In this document: one piece after another, positions 37,001 through 40,848 of the stretch
Numbering within the stretch: the stretch's first letter is position 1
How the letters are laid out: each line of letters begins with the position of its first letter
Source of the DNA: Chionoecetes opilio
Taxonomy: Eukaryota; Arthropoda; Malacostraca; Decapoda; Majidae
Direction: 5' to 3'
NCBI GenBank assembly: GCA_016584305.1
Contig: JACEEZ010002650.1
Location: forward strand, 760,150 to 824,149
Length of the DNA: 64,000 nt
Notes under the pieces: generated by a model
The model's input: the letters and a program-made list of their open reading frames with translations, nothing else
Databases searched by the model: none
What the model was told of the DNA's origin: nothing
Position numbers and translations under genes: made by a program

Positions 37001-39005
37001 CTTTGCTCACTTTCTTCTTTCTGTTTAGCGTCAGTAAATGATCTGTTTTACCTCTGTATTTACTGTTCTCTGTATTTTCCAAGAGGGTCTTAATAAGTTT
37101 AGTAACCAGGGTAGAACAAGAAGTAACGGATTCAAGCTGGAAAAGCGTAGATTTGAAAAGGAAATAGGGAGAAACTGGTTCACAAATAGGGTGGTGGATG
37201 ATTGGAATGGACTCAGTAGACAGGTGGTTAGTGGGGAGTCAATAGGGAGTTTTAAAAGGAGGCTAAACAGTGTTATGGATGGGGATGAAAGGTGGATGTA
37301 GGTAGTGTTAAGTAACAGGAACTACCACGTGTAGGTCTCACAGCCTCTTGTAGCTTCCTTATGTTCTTATGTCAGGCTCATTGACCTTATCCTACCTGAA
37401 TACATCTTACATCTGAAAACCTTGAATTTGTATAAAAGACACTTGGCTAGACTACATCTTTGGCAGCTATTTGAGCATCTTTGGCTTGCAGGAACCACTG
37501 TAAGCTTCTTCTTCGTATTATTATTATTATTATAATTTTTGTTCTTCTTTCTGTTTAACGTCAGATTTTCCCATGATGTCATGTGAGGTTAGAGGGTCGA
37601 TGATGCACATCCAACTACAGTGATACCTTGGAACTCGAACATGATTAATTCCAGGAGGCAGTTCAAATTCCAAATCAAGTTTTTCGGAACCAAATTTACC
37701 CTAATTTGGTAATGAAAAACACCAAATGGCAACCCTGAAACTGTTCAAATTTCAAGAAAACATTCATATTCTGGAGCGAAATATTCTCCAAAAAAATGTT
37801 TGAATTCGAGGCTGTTCGAGATAAAGAGCATTCGAGTTGCCAGGTATCACTGTATCTATCGATTGCCTCATCCTCCTCCATGCTGCCAGATCCTCTTCAA
37901 CACACTGCCTTGCCTCACATCTAATAAGGAATGAGCTTGAGTCATGACGAGGATCTTATTAGTAAACCACTGTGTGTTTTTTCCTTTCCTAAAAGCCATG
38001 CTGGAGAACCAGGAGGAACTACTGGAGGTAATGTGTGTGTGTCTGTGTGTGTGTGTTTACCTAGTTGTGTTTTACAAGGCCTGAGCTACACTGGTATGGT
38101 CCCGTTTCCGTGGCTACATTTATCCAGTCTTTCTTTCAACTGGTGCACATTATTTGCCGATATCTACTCTTAATTTAGTCCATTCCAAACTTCTACATTT
38201 CTATGAGGGAAGCTGTACTTCTTTGTGTTGTTCAGGCATCTCCCTTTGCCTAAGTCGTGTTTTTGTCGTCCAAGCACCGTCTTGGATTACGAATCCCAAT
38301 CCAATAACGCTTGCTGAAATGTGTGTTATACTACTTTGTGATATTGTTTGCAATGTTTTGCATTGATTATTATTTCGGCTTCTACCAAGCTTGTTGTGTT
38401 TTTGTCGCAGAAACCAATCCTTTTTTAATTGCGACAAAAAACAGTCTTCGTATCCAAGACGGTGCTTGGACGACAAAAACACGGCTCTATTTATTTTGTA
38501 TGTCCTCTTGTGTAGCGACTTTCTCTTTGTTTCCGAGTCAGTAGTCTCTCATGGTCTGTTTCTTCCATCTTTGTTATCAGCTTAAAAATTGTTACCAAGT
38601 CTCCTCTTTCTCTTCTCTGCTCGAGTGTTGGTAACTTTATTTCCTTCAACCTTTCCTCATAAGAAAGTTCTTCTAGCTCTGGTACCATCTTTGTTGCCAT
38701 TCTCTGTATCCTCTCCAACTTTTTCACATGCTTCTTTTTATATGGGGATGTGTGTGCCTGTGTGTGACTGTGTGTATGTGCCTGTACCTGTGTGTGTGTG
38801 TGTGTGTGTGTGCCTGTGCCTGTGCCTGTGCCTGTGTGTGTGTGTGTGTGTGTGTGTGGTCTGACATGCCTCCCTCTCTCTCCCCGCAGTGTTGGTGAAG
38901 GTGGGCCAGCGCGTCATGACAAGCTCGCACCAGCAACAGCTCCTGGCCAACCTAGACTACAACCACTACTACACACACAAGGGGAAAGAGGGAGGCCTTA
39001 GTTAG
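1932..39005 (+). CDS. Tubgcp6: Gamma-tubulin complex component 6 (GCP6), 3' part of a spliced gene
   Basis: GCP6 is a subunit of the gamma-tubulin ring complex, which caps and nucleates microtubules at centrosomes and other organising centres. Seven exons were placed by reading splice signals and phases. Family features, in order, are CVPVYFIRTIRMHL (start of the C-terminal GRIP2 domain), CLELQYRVSWP, SPQFHQLCLHRHSMHHFL, the conserved QISW segment, and a HTWGPGAG...HPAF stretch. The HTWGPG/HPxF pairing and the NHYY C-terminus match GCP6 better than GCP2-5. Phases join perfectly for exons at 1932/3258 and for every exon from 20322 onward. They do not join between 3444 (two bases left over) and 20322 (needs one). 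The stretch expected there, with the usual family motif around VNKAVVDYF, is absent, so at least one exon is missing. The N-terminal half lies upstream of the window. Every intron here carries satellites or transposons. Confidence 0.88.
2115..3055. mobile_element. TA-flanked TIR element (pogo/Tigger-like ends) with nested inner element
   Basis: The left end is TA then CAGTCAACTCTTGATTTAAC. The right end, read in reverse, is CAGTAAACCCTCTCTATAAC next to TA. A second inverted pair lies inside: AACCCTCGTTTTCCCGGAC near 2231 and its complement near 2933-2951. This suggests an element within an element. The inner part also contains a 3' LINE fragment (2481-2760). No transposase frame is visible, so this is non-autonomous. 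It fills most of the intron between the exons at 1932 and 3258. Confidence 0.65.
2481..2760 (-). mobile_element. 3' fragment of an I-like LINE (same family as 57.1-62.7 kb)
   Basis: Read on the minus strand, this stretch gives words such as RLRQSPDPHCPWCRNV, typical of the cysteine-containing C-terminus after the RNase H domain in I-group LINEs. Base by base it resembles 57160-57440 (shared TCTTCCTCAGGA, GGCACAGGTGA, GTGGCGACGTTCAGGGCG-like words). It has been captured inside the TIR element at 2115-3055. Too short and broken to code for anything now. Confidence 0.6.
3258..3444 (+). CDS. Tubgcp6: Tubgcp6 exon (start of GRIP2 domain)
   Basis: The acceptor is CGCCACACAG and the donor is GTGAGT after ATG ACA CA. 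Using the one base left from the previous exon, the frame reads DQEPLLDITGSALRG, then a Thr/Ser/Ala run encoded by ACC and GCC repeats. It ends with LELSCVPVYFIRTIRMHLMT. That last part is the conserved beginning of the C-terminal gamma-tubulin-binding domain. The Thr/Ala run is a coding minisatellite (ACC)n plus (GCCTCCACCACA)n and may vary in length between individuals. Two bases (CA) are left for the next exon, which I could not find. Confidence 0.85.
3529..4615. mobile_element. TA-flanked TIR element with internal ~108-bp VNTR (copy 1)
   Basis: The ends are CAGGGAGGTCCCG and CGGGACCTCCCTG, each followed by sequence around TACGAGCA, and flanked by TA. This pattern is typical of pogo/Tigger-type non-autonomous elements. 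Between about 3895 and 4440 a ~108-bp unit, starting GGTCCCAAGGTTGG and ending with the GGTGACCTGACTGC word, is repeated five times. A second copy of the element sits at 30411-31334 with three units. No transposase is encoded; the open frames across it are short and unremarkable. Confidence 0.85.
4863..4876. repeat. Left target-site duplication of the RTE-like LINE
   Basis: ATAGTCCCAATTAG here matches ATAGTCCCAATCAG at 8391-8404 at 13 of 14 positions. The two copies bracket the LINE exactly: coding sequence begins right after this one, and the (ATTG)n tail ends right before the other. Confidence 0.8.
4877..8387 (+). pseudogene. RTE-like LINE polyprotein (endonuclease plus reverse transcriptase), broken
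   Basis: Endonuclease words are LIVLGDFNATTG at about 4920-4955, then, after the foldback insertion, SWYQRPELHRWTWYSN and EIDHILIST (6035-6130). Reverse transcriptase motifs are AYVDLKKAFDSVHR (block A, ~7270-7310), GVRQGCVLAPSLFN (block B) and FADDAVIF (catalytic, 7576-7600). The frame is broken by the ~975-bp insertion and by two likely single-base losses. One is near 6604, where FTNDLRPAYRAL would continue. The other is near 7850, just before VMDSLSGSIWRCRY. The catalytic core (6703-7938) is otherwise open. Apart from these three breaks it looks recent. Product: replication enzyme of the retrotransposon; not host-derived. Confidence 0.85.
5056..6031. mobile_element. Foldback TIR element with ~195-bp inverted arms
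   Basis: The left arm (to about 5260) and the right arm (about 5830 to 6031) are near-perfect inverted repeats: both contain CATAACTACGTCACGG and AAGGCGGGGTCGCCGCGGG-like words. The outermost bases are GGACCC and GGGCCC. Removing 5056-6031 rejoins the LINE frame as RRLRIAGSW, with AT shared at both edges. A 2-bp AT duplication and GGGCCC ends would fit a Harbinger-related group such as ISL2EU, but that name is a guess. Inside, 5552-5660 directly repeats part of the left arm, and 5665-5830 forms a second palindrome around GACACATTACGTA. Confidence 0.75.
8391..8404. repeat. Right target-site duplication of the RTE-like LINE
   Basis: Partner of 4863-4876; one mismatch in 14 bases. It directly follows the (ATTG)n tail. 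Confidence 0.8.
8478..8916 (-). mobile_element. CR1/L2-like LINE 3' fragment
   Basis: The minus strand reads ERLQRTATKSV, LTYEERLRKL, KRGDLTAMYR, KKYSFPYRCIDMWNSL and KAKIDPLRQGDGTSP, which is the C-terminus of a CR1/L2-like reverse transcriptase ORF. The 3' tail at its left edge (AACTAGGAAAATATACACACACA on the minus strand) matches the tails at 10165, 19930 and 38040. The element is 5' truncated where it meets the next LINE (8917). Confidence 0.75.
8917..9884 (-). mobile_element. Jockey-like LINE 3' fragment
   Basis: Minus-strand words are NASKTQFLHLSTRQNLP, NILGLSFTKNLNWKSHI, ALYRGLIRPCMEYVSHVWGG, then after a break SSELSNCMPPPLPRP and NSLPVSIFPLSYDLNLFKRR. These are the thumb and C-terminal parts of a Jockey-type reverse transcriptase ORF. 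A 3' untranslated stretch (8917-9034) contains GGGACTGGCAACTAAGCGGG and ends in TGATAAAAAC. The frame is broken near 9395-9440 by a local ~27-bp tandem duplication of CCCTGTTTAGGAGAGCTGTA. Confidence 0.7.
9984..10165. repeat. (GT)n microsatellite with GC interruptions
   Basis: Long TG runs occur at 9984-10078 and 10147-10165, with scattered GC interruptions. The second run merges into the CA-rich tail of the LINE at 10165. The small Val/Cys-rich open frames across it are artefacts. Confidence 0.9.
10209..13052 (-). pseudogene. CR1/L2-like LINE ORF2 (endonuclease and reverse transcriptase), broken
   Basis: From the 5' side: endonuclease (MTQWIKENTRFRGSEEPSRL; SDHVLIEFEI); a basic linker with EWFNRKCELARLEREKTWN; then reverse transcriptase blocks APGPDGVSNWIMKE, IHKGGDKEEPLNYRPVSLTS, YLDLKKAFDKVPHKRL, SGVPQGSVLAPVMFLVYVND and the catalytic FADD (11011-11022). 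The C-terminus is ERIQRAATKMAPSL ... KKYSFPYRSLEAWNNL. At least three frame breaks occur (near 10500, 11300 and 11560), besides the TA-flanked insertion. The breaks are single-base shifts, so the copy is young but dead, or the assembly is imperfect. Function: target-primed reverse transcription of the element. Confidence 0.85.
12394..12938. mobile_element. TA-flanked element inserted in the LINE endonuclease region
   Basis: The left edge is TA then CAGTACTGTAAAAGC. The right edge, reversed, is CAGTCAAAGCCTTATAAC next to TA. Its removal nearly restores the LINE reading frame, which supports the boundaries. Terminal identity is limited to a few bases. It holds A-rich runs (12830-12870) and no coding capacity. 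Confidence 0.6.
13060..16250. other. Low-quality stretch, no supportable gene
   Basis: The base pattern changes abruptly: runs of three to ten identical bases (AAAA, CCCC, GGGG, TTTT) dominate, and every reading frame breaks within about 60 codons. Translated fragments near 13942-14900 (for example GFRANEEDLKPW, FGPYEEAFPEFLKDG) look protein-like but match no family I recognise. A TG run lies at 15508-15552. I take this as poorly polished sequence across a gap rather than as unusual biology. Part of the missing Tubgcp6 exon could be buried here. Confidence 0.6.
16430..19465. repeat. Poly-G minisatellite, ~75-bp unit with GTGAGT
   Basis: About 40 units each have the order CAGTGAGTAC or CAGTGAGTGC, then 10-19 G, then TTCAGCGGCCCTCAACACAC, a CA-rich stretch, and CCGGCCTTCAACC. 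Unit length varies through the homopolymers. The invariant ACA/GTGAGT is a perfect 5' splice site word, reminiscent of the donor-bearing arrays elsewhere in this gene. The unusually long G runs may be exaggerated by sequencing or polishing. The Gly/Pro/Thr-rich open frames on both strands are repeat artefacts. Confidence 0.85.
19466..19780. other. Low-quality spacer
   Basis: A short protein-like string (DFINDSTQMEMQQWLGRDF) occurs at about 19470-19530 on the plus strand, followed by frame breaks and homopolymers. It resembles the kind of sequence found inside LINE open frames, but I cannot assign it. Confidence 0.3.
19781..19956 (+). mobile_element. CR1/L2-like LINE 3' fragment
   Basis: The plus strand reads CKRDVKNYSFPYRSIVLWNN and VHAKNIHHLKAKLDNSSFG then a stop. 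This is the same C-terminus as the copies at 8478, 10165 and 38030. It ends in CACAACTAGATGAACACACA, the shared family tail. A SINE follows immediately. Confidence 0.75.
19959..20256 (+). mobile_element. tRNA-derived SINE with LINE-type 3' tail
   Basis: The head carries RNA polymerase III promoter boxes: an A-box-like TAGTGTAGTGGTTAGCACG near 19970 and a B box GGTTCAATCCC at 20014-20024. The latter sits within a GTCCCGGGTTCAATCCCCGG T-arm-like hairpin. A ~110-bp body follows (GGCGGTCTTCTTAAAACC to CTTCCCCCAACACTAAGC). The 3' part (GGGGCCATACCAGTGTAGCT to ACTAGATGAATACACACACA) matches in reverse the 3' end of the LINE at 38030-38110. The tail sharing implies that CR1/L2-like LINE enzymes mobilise this SINE. 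It is not a functional tRNA gene: no acceptor stem closes around the boxes. Confidence 0.85.
20322..20489 (+). CDS. Tubgcp6: Tubgcp6 exon (GRIP2 core)
   Basis: The acceptor is CCCGTGTGCAG and the donor is GTGAGT after CTC A. It begins by completing a codon with CC, so the missing upstream exon must leave one base. The product reads SVVECLELQYRVSWPHSLIL, then LAAYSRVWGFLAALHHAIWA and DNLFSHTSFL. CLELxYxVxWPxxxxL followed by YSxVFxFLxxL is the best-conserved GCP signature in this part of the fold. One base (A) passes on to the exon at 22287. Confidence 0.93.
20700..21815. repeat. 26-bp minisatellite (~43 copies) in a Tubgcp6 intron
   Basis: The unit is CTCAAATATACCACTCTTCA plus GCTGTC. The main variant changes ACTCTT to ACTATT, and the two forms are interspersed. 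The stretch before it (20645-20710) repeats the intron's own beginning. GTGTCTGTGTGTCTAGCTTC and nearby words at 20508-20532 recur at 20672-20695, so the array seems to have grown from a duplicated copy of the 5' end of the intron. A 26-bp unit leaves all frames open, hence the spurious ~400-residue frames. Confidence 0.95.
22287..22402 (+). CDS. Tubgcp6: Tubgcp6 exon (GRIP2)
   Basis: The exon follows a C-rich CCCCCAG acceptor. With the carried A it reads SRQDKEGRLARSPQFHQLCL, then HRHSMHHFLLALQAYVVSQ, ending in phase 0 at CAG/GTATGT. The MxHFLxALQxYVxxQ helix is the GCP signature that precedes the QIxxxW segment, which is supplied by the next exon. The last 15 bases of this exon (TATGTGGTCAGCCAG) and 17 bases of intron form the unit of the array that follows. 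Confidence 0.93.
22403..22802. repeat. 32-bp array repeating the exon end plus 5' splice site
   Basis: The unit is GTATGTGCCCTTCTGGC followed by TATGTGGTCAGCCAG, that is, 17 intron bases plus the last 15 exon bases. About 12 units are present, with one degenerate region near 22642-22675. Every good unit preserves CAG/GTATGT, so the true donor at 22402/22403 is followed by about a dozen equal competitors. All three frames are open through the array. Confidence 0.95.
22846..23066. mobile_element. Foldback MITE (~105-bp arms)
   Basis: CAACACTATAGTCGCCACTG at 22846 and CAGTGACGACCATAGTGTTG at 23066 are the outer ends of two near-complementary arms joined by a ~20-bp loop. Words such as CACTACAGACTTGTATGTGC and CACTGAAGA resemble 42760-42840 in the MITE at 42738, so the two are related families. 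It lies just upstream of the branch-point region of the next exon. Confidence 0.8.
23179..23288 (+). CDS. Tubgcp6: Tubgcp6 exon (GRIP2)
   Basis: The acceptor is GTTGTGTACAG and the donor is GTAATG after TCA AG. The product is IHQISWSKLEDKLHTKVTSL, then NQLYSLHHSFIEAITS. The QISWxxLxxxL segment and HxxFIxxI helix are the classical GCP signature that packs against gamma-tubulin. Phase: starts at 0, leaves two bases (AG) for the exon at 32991. A degenerate copy of this exon's last ~23 bases lies at 23465-23487. Confidence 0.93.
23465..26410. repeat. GC-rich 28-bp minisatellite (~100 copies) behind a duplicated exon end
   Basis: The unit is CTGACTGTTGCCCTTGCCCT then GACCCTGG (28 bp). A 36-bp variant inserts CTGCATGG, and from about 25520 many units carry CCCATGCCCC instead. 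The array begins directly after TTCATTGAGGCAATAATATCCAG and GTACCT (23465-23493), a diverged copy of the true exon end (TTCATTGAGGCCATCACTTC AAG/GTAATG). The unit has no stop in any minus-strand frame, which explains the 350-700-residue Gln/Gly/Ser/Arg-rich open frames. These are not genes. Confidence 0.95.
26479..26770 (-). mobile_element. Non-LTR element 3' fragment (family with ..CTTATGTTCTTAT tail)
   Basis: The minus strand ends in GAAGCTTCCTTACTTTC-like words leading to CTTATGTTCTTATAATTAT. It encodes broken pieces corresponding to the C-terminus seen intact at 37107-37301 (LEKRRFEKEIGRNWFTNRVV). The same tail occurs at 36628 and 37355. From 26770 to 27000 I see only AT-rich intron. Confidence 0.65.
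27000..28053. repeat. Array repeating the 3' splice site of the next Tubgcp6 exon (part 1)
   Basis: Early units (~38 bp) read TTTATCTCTCCATAG then GAGTTTCTAGTTTTCTATC. Late units (28 bp, from about 27780) read TATCTATCTATCTCCCTGTAG then GTGTTTC. The real junction at 32990/32991 is TATCTATCTATCTCCCTCCTAG then GTGTTTCCTGAGCC. Each unit therefore repeats a pyrimidine tract, the AG and the first seven exon bases. About 30 decoy acceptors precede the true one. The array is cut by the hAT insertion at 28054. Confidence 0.92.
28046..28053. repeat. Left 8-bp target duplication of the hAT element
   Basis: CTGTAGGG here matches CTGTAGGT at 32916-32923 at seven of eight bases. Eight-base duplications are the rule for hAT transposons. 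Confidence 0.8.
28245..30075 (-). pseudogene. hAT transposase (GTF2IRD2/ZBED-like), broken
   Basis: It starts at 30075 with a BED zinc finger: ECFGQAQCLICLKTVAVLKE then MRRHWETQH. The body includes LALDESTDMKDTAQLAIFIR (first catalytic Asp region), TTTGQDIFDAVLQCVKQ and VHVTTDGAPAMTGKKKG. Near the C-terminus are the hAT dimerisation words VAMFGSTYCCEQLFKKIKYT and KSRIRSQLSD. Breaks: a TAA after SGNLQ (29821), one extra G in a G5 run near 29718 that shifts the frame between MKPFTDG and DFIKEC, and a shift near 28350, after which another frame gives LNDILLLSTSSIDPDIESLL. The gene is therefore dead, though still easily read. Domesticated mammalian relatives exist, but with three lesions this copy is not domesticated. 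Confidence 0.88.
30154..32128. mobile_element. TA-flanked TIR element (Tigger/pogo-like), host of a nested element
   Basis: The left end is CAGTCAAACCTCGATATAAC and the right end GTTATATCGAGGTTTGACTG, a perfect 20-bp inverted pair flanked by TA. The interior, outside the nested 30411-31334 element, is AT-rich and encodes nothing recognisable. One GC-rich island (31700-31735, GCTGCCGCGGCCGCGCTGCC) stands out. Confidence 0.88.
30411..31334. mobile_element. TA-flanked TIR element with internal VNTR (copy 2)
   Basis: This has the same ends as 3529-4615 (CAGGGAGGTCCCG ... CGGGACCTCCCTG) and the same interior, but three instead of five ~108-bp units (about 30815-31140). It is inserted at a TA inside the element at 30154. 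Confidence 0.9.
32916..32990. repeat. Array repeating the 3' splice site (part 2, at the true acceptor)
   Basis: Two units remain after the hAT insertion, then the real acceptor TCTATCTATCTCCCTCCTAG. The true site is distinguished from the decoys only by CCTCCTAG in place of CCCTGTAG. Confidence 0.9.
32991..33193 (+). CDS. Tubgcp6: Tubgcp6 exon (GRIP2, C-terminal helices)
   Basis: With the carried AG it reads RCFLSQKGVVVQQMIREVFC, SVLRFTSQHRAHTWGPGAGG, GAALVHPAFTALQDTFREFE, TQAAFLHK. The HTWGPG and HPAF words mark GCP6. It ends AAA T/GTGAGT, leaving one base for the exon at 38890. The acceptor lies at the end of a repeat of itself, and the donor starts another array, so both splice sites of this exon sit in expanded repeats. 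Confidence 0.93.
33194..36509. repeat. 52-bp array carrying 5' splice site words
   Basis: The array begins at the exon's donor. The unit is GTGAGTTGGGACTTAATGGA, CTTAGAATGGAAATGGGACT, TAGAATGGCAAT (52 bp), built from a shorter ~26-bp theme (ACTTAATGGACTTAGAATGG). The first part (33194-33840) lacks most GTGAGT words; later units nearly all have AAT/GTGAGT, the same six intron bases as the real donor. Between 33840 and 35700 units are irregular, with deletions that look like unequal exchange or assembly error. Confidence 0.93.
36628..36775 (-). mobile_element. Non-LTR element 3' tail fragment
   Basis: Reverse complement of the tail seen at 37270-37375 (AACATAAGGAAGCTACAAGA, GGTAGTTCCTGTTACTTAAC). 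A second short scrap follows at 36918-36960. Between them, 36793-36918 is a TAG/TAGA trinucleotide repeat (GTAGTAGTAGTAG) interrupted by GAGGGTAGATAATA. Confidence 0.7.
37070..37375 (+). mobile_element. Non-LTR element 3' fragment with intact C-terminal frame
   Basis: The plus strand encodes LNKFSNQGRTRSNGFKLEKR, RFEKEIGRNWFTNRVVDDWN, GLSRQVVSGESIGSFKRRLN, SVMDGDERWM then stop. The RFEKxxGxNWFTNRVVDxWNxLxxxVV pattern is the C-terminus of CR1/Jockey-type LINE ORFs. The tail runs to CTTCCTTATGTTCTTATGT. Confidence 0.75.
37618..37852. mobile_element. 235-bp TA-flanked MITE
   Basis: The left end is CAGTGATACCTTGGAACTCG; the reversed right end is CAGTGATACCTGGCAACTCG (two to three differences). 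TA lies on both sides. The interior repeats GTTCGA-type words. Non-coding. Confidence 0.85.
38030..38755 (-). mobile_element. CR1/L2-like LINE 3' fragment, split by a MITE
   Basis: Minus-strand words are KKLERIQRMATKMVPELEEL, SYEERLKEIKLPTLEQRRER, GDLVTIFKLI. After the MITE (38258-38484) come KGRCLNNTKKYSFPHR-like residues and the 3' region CATACCAGTGTAGCTCAGGC. The tail (AACTAGGTAAACACACACAC) is the one shared with the SINE at 19959. Confidence 0.78.
38258..38484. mobile_element. ~225-bp MITE with ~33-bp TIRs
   Basis: The left end is TTTTTGTCGTCCAAGCACCG and the right end CGGTGCTTGGACGACAAAAA. Complementarity continues through TCTTGGATTACGA / TCGTATCCAAGA. It sits inside the LINE fragment at 38030. 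Flanks (GTCGTG / CACGG) do not give a clear duplication, so I do not assign a superfamily. Confidence 0.8.
38750..38860. repeat. (TG)n and TGTGCC microsatellite
   Basis: TG runs flank a short TGTGCC hexamer repeat (38810-38833). It abuts the polypyrimidine tract of the last Tubgcp6 exon. Confidence 0.9.
38890..39005 (+). CDS. Tubgcp6: Tubgcp6 last coding exon
   Basis: The acceptor is CTCTCTCCCCGCAG. With the carried T it reads LLVKVGQRVMTSSHQQQLLA, NLDYNHYYTHKGKEGGLS and TAG at 39003-39005. The final amphipathic helix and the (D/N)xNxYY word near the C-terminus are shared by GCP5 and GCP6. A short Lys/Gly tail follows. An in-frame alternative acceptor exists at 38900/38901. Confidence 0.92.
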
Positions 39006-39163
39006 TTAGTGGGCTTAGGGGGAGGGGAAGGGAGGAAGATGAGGGGGAAATATAGAGAAGGCATAGAAGGTAAGGAGAATAAGACTGTAGGAAGAGATTG
39101 AGGGAGAGAAGGGGAGATAGTGAAGGCGAATATAGAACTGTAGGAACATAAGCCTTCTATTTT

Positions 39164-39217
<54 letters not shown>

Positions 39218-39430
39218 TTCGTTATATTCATCTCCTGCTTATCTTTATTATATTCTTATCTATCTATATCTATCTTATCTTATATCTTATTCTAGTTATT
39301 TTATTCTCTCTCTCTCTCTCTTCCTTTCCTGCCATCAACCTCCCTCTCTCCACTTCTTGAGACTTTTTTACTCTTCTATTTGTTCTCTCTCCCTCTCTCT
39401 CTCATATCAATAAATGCAGATCACACCATT
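39006..39430 (+). other. Tubgcp6: Tubgcp6 3' untranslated region with CT repeat
   Basis: Purine-rich (GGGGAGG, GAGAGAAGGGGAG) for 150 bases, then a (CT)n run at 39172-39214 and CT-rich sequence to the poly(A) signal at 39409. Confidence 0.65.
39409..39414 (+). terminator. Poly(A) signal of Tubgcp6
   Basis: AATAAA, about 400 bases after the stop codon; the first canonical signal downstream on this strand. Confidence 0.65.
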
Positions 39431-39437
39431 CCCCTTC

Positions 39438-39496
<59 letters not shown>

Positions 39497-40660
39497 CATT
39501 CCCCTAAAACTGGAGTATGTAATCATTCCCATAGAACCTTATATCATTCCAGTTAGCCTACAATTATAACTATTCCAATTCAAGTAGTTATTGATAGCAT
39601 AACTACATACAGTATAGCTATGTGAATGTATGTATGTATAGCAGACATTATATATATTTATTTGATCTCACCAGTGTTAAAAGTATATGTATCAACCCTA
39701 AGCTACTTGTACTGTTATTGTATTGATGTGTCCGCACCTTCCACCAGCTTGCTCCATCTTGCACCACGCTGACACACAGGAGACCAGAGGAAAGCAATCA
39801 ATGTTCCCTTCGGTGTATTATTTGAACCCTTAGTCAGCTTGCCATAGGAGAAGCAGCTCAACATCAAGAATAGGCTATTAGCTAGGGATGTACCACATAT
39901 CTGGCTATCCACCCTGTTTTGTACTATCCGGTATCCAGCTATCCGGCCTTACTTGAAATATCCAGCTATCCAGCCGGATATCACTTCTATCCGGCCGAAT
40001 TTTGCCTTAAACGACTATTTACTAAACTATACTACAAGTCAAATTCGCATCTTACATTGTTCATTTTTCCCCCACTAATGGCAACGAATATAAAAATATG
40101 GGTGAAAAAAATGACATGACACGTCATGTCATCATTTTAAAAAAAAAAAAATCAGATTTTTTATATTTTTTTATTTATTTTTATATTTTGAATCTTTTAT
40201 TTTTTGCTATTTTATATATCTATATATATTACATTTTTATATTTTTTTGCATATATATAATAATTATAATATTATATATATATAAATAAATATATATATA
40301 TATATTTTACATTTTTAGATTTTTAGTTTTTGAATTTTTATATTTAGATTTTGATTATTTTGATAATTTTTTATTTAAAAAAATGACATGATTACAATAA
40401 TCAAAAGTATATCAAGTTGTGTTATAAGTTTTCTTTTCGTGATCTTGAAATTTTTGAAGGGGGAGTAACGCTAGATATAAGCAGGCTGATGAAGGATGCA
40501 GGAGGAGAATAATGAGGCTATAAAGAAGCAATGCAATGTTATGAAGACTATTGGCGAGGCAGGTGAAGGCAGAGAGAGCTCTGAGCCTCTGACTGTGGCA
40601 AAGAAAGCAAATGACCAACAACTGTGACGTAAAGACTGAAGATACACACAAACAAAGGTC
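39431..40660. other. Intergenic, AT-rich
   Basis: A (CT)n run lies at 39440-39492. At 39890-40000 a tandem of TATCCGGCTATCC-like words (CTATCCGGTATCCAGCTATC) resembles the end of a MITE, with no partner seen. From 40130 to 40385 the sequence is almost pure A/T. No supported gene. Confidence 0.6.
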
Positions 40661-40675
40661 TTTACCAAGCACACA

Positions 40676-40681
40676 TTTATT
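40676..40681 (-). terminator. Poly(A) signal of the zinc-finger gene
   Basis: AATAAA on the minus strand (TTTATT on plus), about 170 bases after the stop codon of the zinc-finger gene. Confidence 0.65.
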
Positions 40682-40848
40682 GAAAGTCACACCTGCACTG
40701 CCAACCCAACAACTGCTGGGGCCATTACTCCCTCACATCACACAAGGGCACGGCTGCTACCACAAATGTAACACACTGCCCACCACCACCACCCATTGCC
40801 ACACAGGACACTCCTACAGGCACGGGTACAACCACACAACACACTACC

